From: Dillenia suffruticosa
Taxonomy: Eukaryota > Streptophyta > Magnoliopsida > Dilleniales > Dilleniaceae
Direction: 5' to 3'
DNA length: 64,000 nucleotides
Assembly (NCBI GenBank): GCA_033439265.1
Contig: JAVTVX010000010.1
Coordinates: 992,001-1,056,000 of the forward strand
Below the pieces are notes generated by a model. It was not told where the DNA came from and made no database searches. It was given only the letters and a program-made list of their open reading frames with translations. Shown one piece after another: positions 49,948-62,962 of the stretch (positions within the stretch are counted from its first letter, which is position 1; each line of letters begins with the position of its first letter). A program made the translations under genes and the position numbers.

Positions 49948-52900
49948 ATGGGTAAAGGTCAGTAAGGTTTTCTCTCTTGATTCTTCATTTTTGTTCTTCA
50001 CAGTTTGGTATTTGCTTTATGTTAGGATTTTTGTCTGCGAAATCTAGGCTTGAATTTTGCGGCATGTTTTAGCTATTTGAAAAATTCAAGTTTGCATACC
50101 TAATGTTTGTGAATTTGTCCGCGTGGGTTTCATCTTTCATTATATGTTTATTTGAGTCCGTGATATTAGTTCACAACGAACCTCAGCTGGAGAGACTAGA
50201 ATATAGTACTATTTCTCGAAACATTTTGGAAGCAAGTAGGAACACTCTCGAATAGTTTTCTGTTAGGACCCAAAAAATTCGATGGTTGAATTAAGGTACG
50301 TCATTGGTGCTGTTTTTTCATTGAATTTTGTCAATTTGGGCTTGTACTTTTTTTGTCATAGAAGCATCAAGTGAGTTGTGATTTGGTTCACAAAATTGTA
50401 AGATGTTGGGAATGGGAGAGGTTTTATATGAGTTTGTACTGCGATGGGTTCAGCCCTATCATGATAACCACGTGGAATAATGTACAGAGAGAGAGAGAGA
50501 GAGAGAGAGCTCAAACACCATAAATATTAAAAGTTACCAAATGGAACAGGGCACTATATATTTGGTGGTGAAACTATATTTTCAATGGTCATCAAATGAT
50601 GCAAGTTATAATAAATAATTAGTTGATTGGGTATTCAAGAACCGAAAATTATTTGAAAGTAATCTTGAATTACTTTTTTGAATTTTCTTAAGAATCAATA
50701 TCAAGTTTCAATTGGAAGATAATTCATCCCCAAAAAAAAAAAGTTTCAATGAGTTTAGATTATACCATGAGCAAGCAGATCGATTTCGAAATACTTCCAA
50801 ATGACTAGCTGTTAGCCATCCACACGTCCAATACCAAGTAAATGCTTTTGAAGTTTACGTGTGTTTTCACTCCATTGTTATTTTGATTGCATTCTCAATT
50901 TCAATTGTGGTTGTGACTACTTTCAGTCAAGAATTCAAAACATAAAAATGCTAATGAAATTGAGGAAGAGGATAACAAGGAGGTATTGGAATCCAGTAAA
51001 AAAGCAAAAGCGAGGGAACATATGGATCAACTACAGAAGCTACAGGAAAAGGTTAGGAGCCTGCTTTTTTGTTGTTGTTAATTATGTCCTACCTTCCTTT
51101 TACGTATAAATATTTTCAGCATTTCTACTATGTGGGAGTTTTTTTTTTTGCCTGATTATTGCAACAGTATATTTATATGCTTGAATAGCTTTCCTTCCAA
51201 TATTTGCTTTTATTGGTGCACAACTGGTTCAATGAGATAAAAGTTTTTCTTGTATTTTTTCTTGGCTGGCCAAAAACTGTAACCGAAAGAATGACAAATT
51301 GTGTTGCTTCTCAAAAGCTTCCTTTGTTCATTATGCAGGACCCAGAATTCTATGAATTTTTGAAAGAGCATGACAAGGAGCTTCTTCAGTTCAATGACGA
51401 GGACATTGATGTCAGTACTAGTTATACTTTTGCTGATGTTTTCATATTTTATCTATACGTATTTTTGGTGTAAAGCGGTTGTAATTTGGTGCAGGAAGAT
51501 GATGAATTTGATGTGGAAGATGCAGAAATGCAAGAAGATGACAGCTATGCACATGAAGTGGAACACTTGTCCAAAGGTGCCAATATGGATGGAAAATCAT
51601 CTAAAAAGGTCATTAATACAGCAATGGTTGATTCTTGGATTACATCTATTCATGAGAATTCGAGTCTAGGTGCAGTGCGCTCTATTATGAGAGCTTTCAG
51701 GACTGCATGCCATCATGGGGATGATGGTGAGGATGAATCTGCGGTTAAGTTCAGCATCATATCCAGCAGTGTTTTTAATAAAATAATGTTGTTTGTTCTT
51801 GGCGAGATGGATGGAATTCTTCGAGGTTTGTTGAAGTTACCCCCAACTGGGGGAAAGAAAGAGACTATAGACGAACCAATGACTACAAAACAATGGAACC
51901 GCCACAATCAGCTGGTGAAATCATATCTCGGGAATGCACTACACGTTCTGAATCAAATGACTGACACGGAGATGATCTCGTTCACTTTGCGCCGTCTTAG
52001 ATATTCCTGCATATTTTTGGTTGCTTTCCCTAATCTTTTAAGGAAGTATATTAAGGTATTTTCGGAGTACTGAGATTCTGATGACTTTTGATGTTACGCA
52101 ATGCATGGAATTATGAATTTTAAAGGTTTTAAATGGTCTGCAGACCTTTGACAATTGAATTCAGCACAAGCCGCATTTTCTTTCCTTGAAGTTTTAGTAT
52201 TAAAGACCTAGAATCTTTAGCTTTGAGTAGAATCGCAGACTACATTGAGCACACACAGAGACCAAGTATCTGAAATATTATTGATTTTTAAAGCGATTAA
52301 AGTAGATGCATGCATGTAGTGAAGCATCTGTGTTGGTATATCTTTTAATACTGTTGTTTTACATCATTGAACAGAAATTTATCTTCCCCCTTTAGAGTCT
52401 TATCATATATTTTGCAGCTTATTCTTCATTTTTGGGGTTCAGGAGGAGGTGCCCTTCCCGTTGTCTCCTTCCTGTTTCTGAGAGATCTATGCATTCGGAT
52501 TGGTTCTGATTGTTTAGATGTTTGCTTGAAAGGCATTTACAAAAATTATGTTATGAGCTGCCACTTTGTGAATGCAACAAAACTAGAGCACATTCGATTT
52601 CTTGGGAACTGAGTCATTGAACTTCTTGGGGTGGATCTTCCAACTGCATATCAGCATGCCTTTGTTTTTATCAGGCAACTAGCCATGATCCTAAGGGAGG
52701 CACTAAATACGAAAACCAAGGTACTTTTCTTCCCATTCTGTTCCATCAAATCCCTTATTAAATTTTTTAGGAAAAATGCTAGTGACATCATTAAATGGAG
52801 ACTTTCCTGAATGCTAACGAAAATGTATTTTCCTTGTGACATGCCCTTATTTTTGTATTATGTTTGGAGCAACTGGTAAGTCAGAGTGCCATCTCTTCTT

Positions 52901-53799
52901 GCATTATTTTGTTGCATGGAAAATGTGAAATAGACTTTCTGGGATCCTAGGTAGGCATGTATGTCTTCAGAACATTTTTCCAACCTGTTGTAAGTGAAGT
53001 TTATTGGAGCATTTGTGTCCTGCAGTTTCTGTTTCCATGTGGTTCTTGTGAGTAAAAACAAATACAATATTTTTTAGGCCAGTTTATTTATTTTTTATTT
53101 TTCCCCCTGCTCAGTGAGCCTCTGTGGGATACAACAGTTTTCCTATCTTCCATATGGGGTTATATTAATAGTAATAATGCGCTGTGTCACTATGGTGTTG
53201 TCACAATAAGAATGATATAGCCTTTTCAATAAAAGAGAAGAAATTGAGTTTGTGTATTTTCTGAATGATAGACCATTTCACTGTCTTTGGTTAGTTGGAC
53301 TATATTTATTGGTCACCAATTATATAATTGAAAAAGTCACAATGAGTGTCTTGAGGGGGTAGTATGGACAAATTACATCGTTTGTTGGATATCCATTTGT
53401 TACTTGTGTAATCTGTAAATAAATAAATAAATAAATAAAAAGCAGTAAAAGAAGCAGTCAAGGGGGTGCACCTTAGCAAACTGAACAAGAATAAGAGAAG
53501 CTACAAAGCAATTACATTTCCCTTTGAGGGGAGAAAATTATGATAGGATAACCAAAGGGTAGTGTTCTTAACTACAAATCAACAAAAATGGAGGTCTCTC
53601 TCCCTCAAGGACTAGCATTAGGTGACATTTGGGGTATGAGGCATTGAACTAGGTTGCATGGACCTCATGACACTGCAAAATCCAAGATGTAAAGGGCACA
53701 ACATGGTGGGCTTCCATGTGAATTGATGATTTGGTTGAGTGTGAATATTCTTTGTTGAAAATTTTTGGGAAAGTATCACAAAAAGATGAAAATTTTTCT

Positions 53800-56770
53800 G
53801 GCGTAATTCAATACTTTGGGGTGTTTCCCTCTCAGCGACGAGTTACATCAAATATCGGATATAGCGGCAAGTTAATAAGGGATCCTATGGTGTAGGTAAA
53901 TAAGTTAGTCCATGAAGATATGATTTGTTTAACCACTTGGAATATAGGATCTTTAACCGGTAAGCTAGCAGAGATTGGAGAAATAATGAATAGACGAAAA
54001 ATTCATAGCATGTGTCTTCAAGAAACTAAGTGAGTAGGGGAGAAAGCTAGAGTAGTAGAGCCTTATGGTCATAAACTTTGGTACACAAGAAGGGATAGGA
54101 GTAAGAATGGGGTAGAAATAATTATACATAAAAATCTATTAGATGATGTGATAGAGATAAGAAGGAAAGGAGATAAAATTATACTTGTTAAGTTAATAGA
54201 TGGGAAAAACGTAGTTAATATAATCAGTGTATATGCGTCCCAAATAGGTATAGATGCAATTAGTAAAAAACAATTTCGGGAGGATTTAGATGATTTTATA
54301 CAAAGCATATCTAATAGAGAGAAACTATTTATTAGAAGAGACTTAAATGGACATGTAGGAGAGAGGAATGAAGGATTTGAAAATGTACATGGAAACTTTT
54401 GATTTGGTAATAGCAATAAGACATGAGGTACCATTTTTGAATTTATCATAGCATTCGATCTAATAGTTGTAAACATTACTTTTAAGAAAAGAGAAGTGTA
54501 CTTATTTACATATAGAAGTGGGTCTAATGCTAACCAAATATATTTCTGTCTCACTAGGAGAGGTGATAGAATAACTTATTGCAAGGTTGTACCAGGAGAG
54601 AGTGTGGCAACTCAACATACCCTTGGTTCTAGATATACATGTGTCTAAAAGACGAAAGAAGCACCATCCCTTTGTAGAGTCAAAAATTAAGTGGTAGAAT
54701 TTGAAAGGTGACAAAATGACGACTTTTAAAGATAAATTAATTTAAGCGGCAAAGTGGTCTACTAATGATGATTCGGAAACGATGTGGAAAGAAATATCCA
54801 CTAATATTATGAGTATAGGTAAGGAGATTATTGGTGTATCTAAGGGTCAGATCCCAATAGGAAAAGAGTCATGGTGGTGGAATGAAGAAATTCAAATGAC
54901 TATCTGTACCAAATGAGAATGTTATAGGCACCTTAAAGATAATAGTAGTAGTGATACATATGTCAAATACAAAAATGCAAAAAAAGATGTGAAAAAGATT
55001 ATTCAAGAGTCGAAGAGCAATATGTATAATGAATTATACAAGAAATTGGAGACTAAAGACTGAAAGAGAGATCTACAGAATTGTCAAGTTAAGGGAAAGA
55101 AAGAGTAAAAATCTAAATGGTGTTATGTACATTAAGAGTAAAATCAATAATATATTTGTAAATGATGTGAACATAAGAAAGCGTTGGTGTGATTATTTTG
55201 ACGATCTCTTTAATATTAAGAGTACAATAGATATATGAAATATTGAGATACTTACAAAAAATATTAATAGAGATTTTAAACGTAAGATTTACCCTTATAA
55301 GGTAAAGAATGCCTTAAAGAGAATGAACAATAATAAAGCCGTAGGATTAAAATTTGACAAAATAAGAGAATGTCTCAAATATGAAAAAAAAATGTAATTG
55401 TATCACTATATAAGAATAAATGAGACATACAATGTTGTTCCAATTATAGAGGAATTAAGCTTATGAGTCGTATCATGAAATTATAGGAGAGCGTAACAGA
55501 ACATAGATTGAGATTGGAGATAAATGTATCTCAAAACCAATTTGGATTTATACCAGAAAGATCCACCACGGAAGCAATATATTTATTAACACATTTGATG
55601 GAGACATATAGAGTATAGAAGAAAAACCTATATATGATATTCATTGATTTAGAAAAAGTATATGATAGGGTTTCTAGAGACTTATTGTGGTGGACACTGA
55701 TGAAGTTAGGGATATTCTTGAGATACATTAATCTCATTAGCGATATGTATGAGGAGCTATAACCGGCGTAAGAATTTGTAGGGGTTTGAATAATAGTTTC
55801 CCTATTAACATTAGACTCCATCAAGATTCGGCATTAAGTCTCCTCCTCTTTGCAATAGTGATAGACGACATCAAAAAAAATATTCAAGATGAAATACCAT
55901 GGTGTATGCTTTTCGCAAATAATATAGTGCTAGTTGATGAAATTAGGGAGAGTGTTAGTGTAAACTAGAGTTATGGAGACTAACACTAGAATTCAGAGGG
56001 TTTAAATTGAATAAATCGAAAACCGAATATATGAGATGTAGATTTAGTAATAATTATAGAAATGATGAATAAACGATTAAATTAGATGGACAAGATGTAC
56101 CAAAAAATGAACGATTTAGATATTTAGATTCTATAATTCAAAATGATGGCAATATAAATAGAGATGCGAACTATAGAATTCAAGCGGATTGGATAAAATG
56201 GAGAAGGGCACCCGGAGTTTTTTGCGATCGCACGATACCATTATATTTAAAAGGAAAGTTCTATAGAACCACGGTTAGACCTACACTATGGTATGGTTCT
56301 GAGTGTTGAGCTATTAAACAACAATAAGAACAAAAAATTGCTGTAGTAAAAATGTGAATATTTAGGCCGATGTGTGGGAAAGTTAGAAAAGATAAAATTA
56401 AAAATAAAGAAATTCGTAATAAATTGGATATTAGTTCAATTATAGAAAAAATGCGAGAGTATCGTCTGAGATGGTTTGGGTATGTGGAAAGAAGACCTAA
56501 AAATGCACCGGTTAGGAGAACCGAAAATTTAAATATATGCGATCTAGTAAAACGTAGAGATAGACCGTTAAAAAGTTGGATGTAAATTATTCGCAAAGAT
56601 ATAGAAGTTAAGGGTTTAGAAGAGAAAATGGTCTTGGATAGGACTGGATGGCGTAAAAGAATTCGTACAAATTAAACCAATATATTTTAGATTTTTATCT
56701 ATTGATTTATTCATTAAATTTTCCTTTTCTTTTTCTTTTCCTTTTTAGTTTTATTTTAGGTTATTTCATT

Positions 56771-56801
<31 letters not shown>

Positions 56802-56924
56802 TTATTTTATTTTATTTTATTTTTATTTCTTTATTTCACTTCCCCCTTCCCTATCTTTTTCAATTTTGTTTTTCAAATGGCTGACTCCGAGTATTGGGAT
56901 TATGACTTAGTTTGTTGTTGTTGT
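53800..56924 (+). mobile_element. Degenerate RTE-type LINE in the NOC2-like intron
   Basis: Endonuclease: TWNIGSLTGKLAEIGEIMNR near 53938-53995, then VNIISVYASQIGIDAISKKQF and LFIRRDLNGHVGERNEGFE at 54148-54402. Reverse transcriptase: FIDLEKVYDRVSRDLLWWTL near 55640-55700, then LHQDSALSLLLFAIVIDD and IPWCMLFANNIVLVDE at 55786-55968. C-terminal part: YRLRWFGYVERRPKNAPVRR at 56370-56585. The 3' end GGCTGACTCCGAGTATTGGG..TTGTTGTTGT is the usual TTG-repeat tail of plant RTE elements. The catalytic FADD motif reads FANN and stops are frequent, so the copy is dead. Same strand as the host gene. The 5' limit is approximate. Confidence 0.88.
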
Positions 56925-57383
56925 AATTCAATTGATGGTTAGGCTGACTGTGAGTGTTCTCTGTTGGCATCACCTGGTCAAGGTTGATGGATTTGAAGGA
57001 GAGATTATTTTTATTAGTTTTATATAGAAGATATGAAGACTAGCAAAAAAATGATATGAGTGTTACTTTTTATTCGGATTTCTTTATTGCGATCAATTGT
57101 ATTTTTACTTTTTAGAATTTTTGATTTAGATGAACTAAAACTGTTTATGGTTGAAGACACTGTTAGCCTACTCATCATATTGTTTATTATATGCTTAGAT
57201 GCTGGATAATAGGGTCCTAAAAGACCAGCATGGAAGCTTAAGCGTTGAGTATCATAAATTTTCTGTTTCCACTTTTAAATGAGTTTCTCTGATGTGCAAC
57301 TACTATGAACTTCATCTGGACAAGTTTGTGAGATCTTAGTTGCCTAAAGATTCTTGTCTTTGGCTTAGGGGAAAAAAAATCTT

Positions 57384-57384
<1 letters not shown>

Positions 57385-57422
<38 letters not shown>
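57385..57422. repeat. GA microsatellite
   Basis: About 19 GA repeats in the large intron of the NOC2-like gene, between the RTE element and the Au-like SINE. Confidence 0.9.
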
Positions 57423-57427
<5 letters not shown>

Positions 57428-57734
57428 TTAGAAAACTCTAAAGCTTTTTATACATCTAGGCAATGCCCTAAAACAAATATAGAAATAGTCCCGTGGAAAA
57501 TAAAATCAACCAATAAATAATTATAAAACGTTCCCAAATATCCAAAATACCATAAATACTAAGTTAGCTATTAAATTGTTCTGCATTAGGAGGAAAGACT
57601 GATTCTGATTTTGTTGTACACATGGAAGAGGACTAGAGGAGACAATTGGGTATTTGATGCCTCATAGAACAATCGCTGGTGTGTATAGAGTTTCATTTTT
57701 CTTTATCTGCAGCAACCTCAAGGGATGCAGTACG

Positions 57735-57925
57735 AGGGCGAACCTTGACGCAACGGTAGAGTTGCTCCTTTGGTGACCTTGATGTCAAGGTCACTTGTTC
57801 AAGGCATGGAAACAGTCTCTCTGCAAAAATGCAAGGGGAAGGCTGCGTACAATACGTCCATTCTCCCCCTACCCCCGCACTAAGCCAGGGATGTGCTCCA
57901 GGTAAGCCCTTTATAACCTCTCTCT
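57735..57925 (+). mobile_element. Au-like tRNA-derived SINE
   Basis: Box-A-like GACGCAACGGTAGAGTTGCTCC is followed by GGTGACCTTGATGTCAAGGTCA and box-B-like TTGTTCAAGGC. Next come the Au-family signatures ATGCAAGGGGAAGGCTGCGT and a CCCC..CCCGCACTAAGCCAGG segment ending GTGCTCCAGG. It is a diverged copy, in sense orientation within the NOC2-like intron. Confidence 0.8.
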
Positions 57926-60478
57926 ATCGTGCTTAGACCAATGAGGGGTGTTTTATTTAGTTAGAAGGCACATTATTCAAAGAAAAAGGAACATCAAGAC
58001 TTTCACTATAGTTGATTGTTTGCTACTAAAATTGATTGGGGCGTTTCTCATTTATCTAATTATGTAATCTATTCTGGGGGTTCTATTGTTATTTTTCAGT
58101 TTGTTTCATAGTTTTCATCATATTAACTTGGTGGTTTTCCCTGTAGGCATTCCATCAGTATTCCTGCATTAGAGATCTGATATATGCAAAGCTTTTTGAC
58201 CTCCTTCATTCTTCACCCTGAAACCATTTGCAGGAGGCATTCAGGAAGGTGTATGAGTGGAAGTTCATTAACTGCCTTGAGCTTTGGACAGGAGCCGTGT
58301 GCACCCATAGCTCTGAACCTGACTTTCATCCTCTTGCTTATCTGCTCACTCAGATAAACACTGGAGTAGCCCAGTTAGTTCCAACTGCACAATACTTTCC
58401 CTTAAGGTTGCGATGTGCAAGAATGCTCAACTGGATTGCTGCTTCCACGGGTACCTTTGTACCTGTTTCTATGCTCCTTTTGGACATGTTGGAGATGAAG
58501 GAATTACACATGCGTGCAACTGGTGGCGTGGGCAGAGCAGTTGACTTGTGTACTGTTCTCAAGGTTCTACAAATCATTAGTAATTTCATTGAACTGCACG
58601 GTATAATGGTTATTATTGTTGTTATAATTTATTACTATGAGGCAAATTTGTGAGGATTATTTCTGTTTGATTGATGGGGAAAATGTGTGTGGCAGGTAAG
58701 CAAATCATCTCTTAAAACACGGGCCTTTCAAGAGGCATGTATTTTCTTTATAGAAGTTGCTGAACATTTAGAGCAGTGGAGCTATTCTATTGCTTTCTTC
58801 GAGTTGTCTTTTATTCCTGCAGTGCGACTGCGAAGCTTTGCTAAATCTACCAACATTGATAGGTTCCGCCGAGAAGTGAGAGAGCTTATTCATCAGGTAT
58901 CTTTCGGTGATCTAAAATTTTAAGCTCAAATGCTAATCAGATTGGTGTGAAGAAGGATGGCATTTTTTTTTTCCAATGGTTGTATCGTTTATGAAAGTAC
59001 TCACATATTCTTGTCACTAAGCCCCTGTATTTTGTAACAGATTGATGCAAATTCTGAGTTTACAAATGAAAAACGCATTTCCAGTTCTCTCCTGCCGAAT
59101 GATCCTGTAGCAACAGCATTTCTTGAGGTCTGCAGTCTGATTAGTTCTCTCACTCCTATATACTGTCAATAGTTGCCATAAAGTTGGGATTTCTCTTGGG
59201 TCCATCCAAGATGCACTTATGAGATTTAAAAATAAATAAACAAATAAAGGAAGAAGAAAAAGATAAAATTGAAGATTATTTGTGAGCCTGCATATGTCTG
59301 CCATGTGGGATCAGCCAAAAGATGATCTTTTTCCCATTTTTCTGCTCCTTAAATGGCTTATATCATTTCCTTTCTCAGATGACAGGGTAGTGAGTTTAAT
59401 TAGACAGAATGAATTCAAAAACTATAATTTGTCTCGAAATTTATGAAGCATCTAGTAAATGTCAATTGGATGAATCCCCATTGCATTTGTTACAAGTTTA
59501 ATTGTAATATTCATGCTTCTGCTGTGGTGTTTCTGAGAACATGAAAGTCAATTAGCTATGTCATAGTCTATAGAGATCCTGATCATTCTCACATGAATAG
59601 TCGAAGTTTCATTTACAAGTTTGTTTGTTCTATTTCCTTTTTATTATTTTATTATTTTTTATCTTCTCTCTTTTATTTGCTTCCCAAAAAGAGTCACTTA
59701 CAAGTTATTACTGTCCTCTTGTTCATATATTTTGATATGATATAAGTTATTCCTCCTAAAATACTATGCAATACCTGGGTCTCTGTTTAAGAACGGCTAT
59801 TGTCTATATATTGATACCACGTAGCATAATACTACATAGCATAATATCTTGTAGTCTCTCTTTCATTTTCCATTTCTTTCCTAATTAAATCCGAGCTCTT
59901 CATTAATTGGTGCTTGAATTTATTTTGGTCTCAGCAAGTTTTTTACCATACTCCTTGTGGTGGCACACCCTCTAGATATTTGTTATTGCATTTCGTTTTT
60001 AATTCTAATCTCTTGCTGCTGAAGGTGAGACTTAAAAACATTTTTCTTTTCCATAGACTGAGAAGAAGTCAGGACAGAGTCCACTGTCCCAATATATTGC
60101 TGCATTACGCCGAAGGGCTCAACAAAGAAATGAATCCTTGGCTGGATCCAGGTTCTTAACTAGTTATGAGGATTTCTGACATTTACAATAATCTTATTAT
60201 CCACCATATAAACTTTCCTGTTTTTCTCAGTGTAATTGTTGGAGAAGGCTCATCTGTATTTAAGAAAGGGGTATACAAAAGTGATGAAGAAGCTGAAGAT
60301 GGTGACGATGATGATGAGGGTGCTGCTGTATTTAGTACATCGTGGTTACCTGGAAATGAATCAAAGTATGATACAAGTCAACTACTCAAGTTCTTTGTCT
60401 GCTTCTGTCTCTCTGACATGCATGCACCTGTAATGTTTCATCCTCTTAAATGATCTGTGTTTGATGCAGAAATAAAAC

Positions 60479-60648
60479 GCTGAAAGAGACAACAAAGAAG
60501 AGAAAGAAGGAAAAGGATAGGATAGAAGTGGTTGCTGCGGATGATGATGTCGTGGAGGACTTGGCTGAAAGAGACAACAAAGAAGAGAAAGAAGGAAAAG
60601 GATAGGATAGAAGTGGTTGCTGCGGATGATGATGTCGTGGAGGACTTG
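60479..60648. repeat. Exact 85-bp tandem duplication in the last NOC2-like exon
   Basis: 60479-60563 is repeated without visible change at 60564-60648. The unit encodes the KETTKKRKKEKDRIEVV to DDDVVEDL stretch. Because 85 is not a multiple of three, the duplication shifts the frame and creates a stop at 60603-60605. Exact identity suggests a very recent event or an assembly artefact. Confidence 0.95.
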
Positions 60649-60881
60649 GTTCTAAGTTCTGATGAACATGAAGACGAAGATGAAGCCATAAGTGATACCC
60701 CTTAAGACGGCAATGATGTGGAGAAGCCAAAACCTACAAAGCCGCAGCACCAGCAGCAACAAAGCCTCCAATGGTACAGCACAAAAAGCCAAAACCAACA
60801 GCCGATGCAACATCAAAGAAGAAAGCACCGTCTAGTGCTAAGTCAAAGAAGAGGAAGAGAGCGAAAAAACAAGATGCTTAA

Positions 60882-62205
60882 GTGGTCCACTGGAGTGTTC
60901 AATTTCTGCAATGTGCTTTTGACCTAGAAATTTTGAGATATTTTTTTAGCAGCTAGTGCATGTACAAAGGCATCGTGTTGGACGTATTTTGCCATATTTT
61001 TTTCTCTGCAGCAGTTTTTGGAGTCATGTACCGATATATACAAAAAAAAAATTAAACAACTCCCAACGGCAATTAATTCCGTTTTTAATTCTTATTTATC
61101 GCGGGTTCAACCCACGACATTCTATGTCCGATGACATGGTCCACTGTGCATTTTGCTATGGCTACACGACACCATGTCGCAAGTTCAACCTGTAACAAAC
61201 AGGGTTACTTTCATACTTATTTTACCTCCAAAATCATTTAAATTTTTTTTTTTTGTTCAAATCATTTAAATTTTTTTTTTTTTTTTTTTTTTGTTCAAAT
61301 CGGTACATGCCTTCGGTTTTTGCCCGTTTAATATATGATCACCTTCTGCAGTCTGAATGCTCGTCCCATTTCTTAAATTCGTCAATAACCATATGTTTTC
61401 CAAGGGTTTTGTGGTAAGGAAATTTTCCTTTTAAGAACAAACCGTGTCGAGAACTATAATTCTGATTTCTTATTTTCAGGATTTTTAAGGGTGAATGATG
61501 CTCAATTAGACAAAACCATGTCCTATTTTGCAGGGCAAAACCTCCTTCAAAAATGAATTGTTGATCATTGCATTGGAGTGTGATGAAAAATGTGAACCTT
61601 AACATGAAACTGCAATTTTACCATAACTCAGAGAAGAAATCAAAGTACAAATTTTAGGAAAAAATAAAAATTGAATGCATAGATCAGTTCTTGGCTCTGC
61701 GTTAGTTAAAGAGCACAAGTTTGATCCTATATGTGCGACTACAAACCAGTGACAGGTCCCCCTCATCTCTAAGTTAAGGCAGGATTTTGACCTAACAAAG
61801 TCCGACAGAATTGCTTTTAACACAATGAACCAACCAATGAAACTGGCAAAATATGACTTTAACATTGTTAAGCAAACACCCATAATCTATCTTTTGCCTG
61901 TACCCAATTGGGGATCTAAATTATTACTTTTTTAGCAGCCAACTTCAGAAAGTGTACTGTAAAGATGAAAGCCACCTCCCAGAGATATCACTATCATTCA
62001 TCAAAGAGGCCCTTTTATAGTCTCCACTCGAACCAACAGCAAACAAAAGAACAGAAAAGTATGTTTTATGCGGACAGACAACATAATCGAGAAAAGCTCA
62101 CCATGGCATCTAAAATTCAGTAGAAAGATGGCAAAACCCACACCATAGACCACCACAAGACATTGTCCCACGGGAGGAAAATTTTGAATGCAAGGCAAGA
62201 AAAGA
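60882..62205. other. Convergent spacer with 3' UTRs
   Basis: Between the 3' ends of the NOC2-like gene (plus) and the CCCH/KH gene (minus). Contains poly-T runs inside a short duplicated AATCATTTAAAT(T)nGTTCAAATC block at about 61222-61300. The 300 bp or so next to 62205 are probably the 3' UTR of the CCCH/KH gene. No gene recognised. Confidence 0.55.
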
Positions 62206-62962
62206 TCACATCACTGGCTTGCGCAAGTCTTCAGTTCCATGGGCAAAGTGGCATCTCTCACCAAAGGTACAGGACCCCTTCGCAAAGTTCTCACAAAGCT
62301 TTGTCTTGTAGTTGCTTGATGGAGGTCCATGTGCCCCAGCATTCTTGGATGGAGGTCCTGCAGCTGAGCGTACATTTGTGATAAGCTCACGAACCATAGC
62401 AGTCGCTTGTTTGATCTGATCAAATGTTCCTTCAAGCTCAATGTTCCGCAGATTTGGATCTGAATCATGCTCTCTTATGGATAGCTTTGCTCCTGTTAGG
62501 CGACAAATTTGCTTGGAGTTCACACCACTTTTCCCTATAATGGCTCCAGCAAGTGACGCATCAACACTGATCTTAGCAGTGGCAGAGGCGCCAAAGCTTG
62601 CAGCAGCACCAAGACCATGTTGTGGTGGCTCCATACGTCCTCCCATCCTGCCTGGCATGTGGCCCATGGCGCGAGGATCTTCATGGGATGGAATCATTGG
62701 CTTGCCAAGCTCCCAGTCACCATGAGCAAAATGACATTTATCACCAAATTTGCAACCTTCAGCTGAGTTAAATTTGTTGCACATGCGTGTCTTCACAGAT
62801 GGTGGAGATGAACCATCTGGGAAGGATGGGGGAACTGCATTCCTAGCAGGAGGGGTTATAGCAGGACCAGGAAGACCACCAGTCATCTGAGACACAGCCT
62901 TGAAACCACCAGGAACATAATGCAAGAAATGACACCCCTCACCAAAGGGGCACCCCGAAGTG
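62206..62962 (-). CDS. CCCH zinc finger / KH domain RNA-binding protein, 3' exon
   Basis: Plant CCCH-KH-CCCH proteins bind RNA and are thought to act in nuclear RNA metabolism. The exon begins at an AG acceptor (CACTTCGGGG at 62962) and ends with the stop at 62206-62208. It encodes the end of CCCH finger 1 ([18 protein letters not shown]), CCCH finger 2 ([21 protein letters not shown]-x8-C-x5-C-x3-H), a KH domain ([18 protein letters not shown] with the GxxG loop GKSG, through [13 protein letters not shown]), and CCCH finger 3 ([20 protein letters not shown]-x7-C-x5-C-x3-H). The start of finger 1 (C-T-K-F-F) and the N-terminus are expected in an upstream exon not found up to position 64000. 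The in-frame ATG at 62968-62970 spans the acceptor and is unlikely to be the true start. No disablement seen. Confidence 0.9.

Larger units (their letters stand above)
49948..60881 (+). pseudogene. Nucleolar complex protein 2 (NOC2) family gene, apparently disabled
   Basis: NOC2 works with NOC1/NOC3 in maturation and export of 60S ribosomal subunits. Exons: 49948-49957 joined to 50927-51051 (MGKVKNSKHKN..REHMDQLQKLQEK), 51339-51410 (DPEFYEFLKEHDKEL), 51495-52055, 52418-52720, 58234-58563 ([20 protein letters not shown]), 58696-58896, 59041-59127, 60057-60151, 60231-60365, and 60470 onward. All borders are GT-AG and frames join correctly. Two kinds of damage are seen. A TGA at 52610-52612 replaces the Cys of FLGNCVIELLG. 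An exact 85-bp duplication (60479-60648) shifts the frame to a TAG at 60603-60605; the acidic and Lys-rich tail (ending KRAKKQDA, stop 60879-60881) survives only in other frames. Splicing signals are otherwise clean, so inactivation is recent, or these are assembly errors. Confidence 0.82.

Noticed and set aside
53413-53440. AAAT tetranucleotide run
   Set aside because: Ordinary simple repeat in an intron.
54069-54554. 161-codon minus-strand ORF
   Set aside because: Antisense of the RTE endonuclease region, which has clear plus-strand homology.
60438-60730. Ser/His-rich minus-strand ORFs of 83 and 94 codons
   Set aside because: Antisense shadow of the acidic and Lys-rich NOC2 C-terminal coding sequence and its 85-bp duplication.
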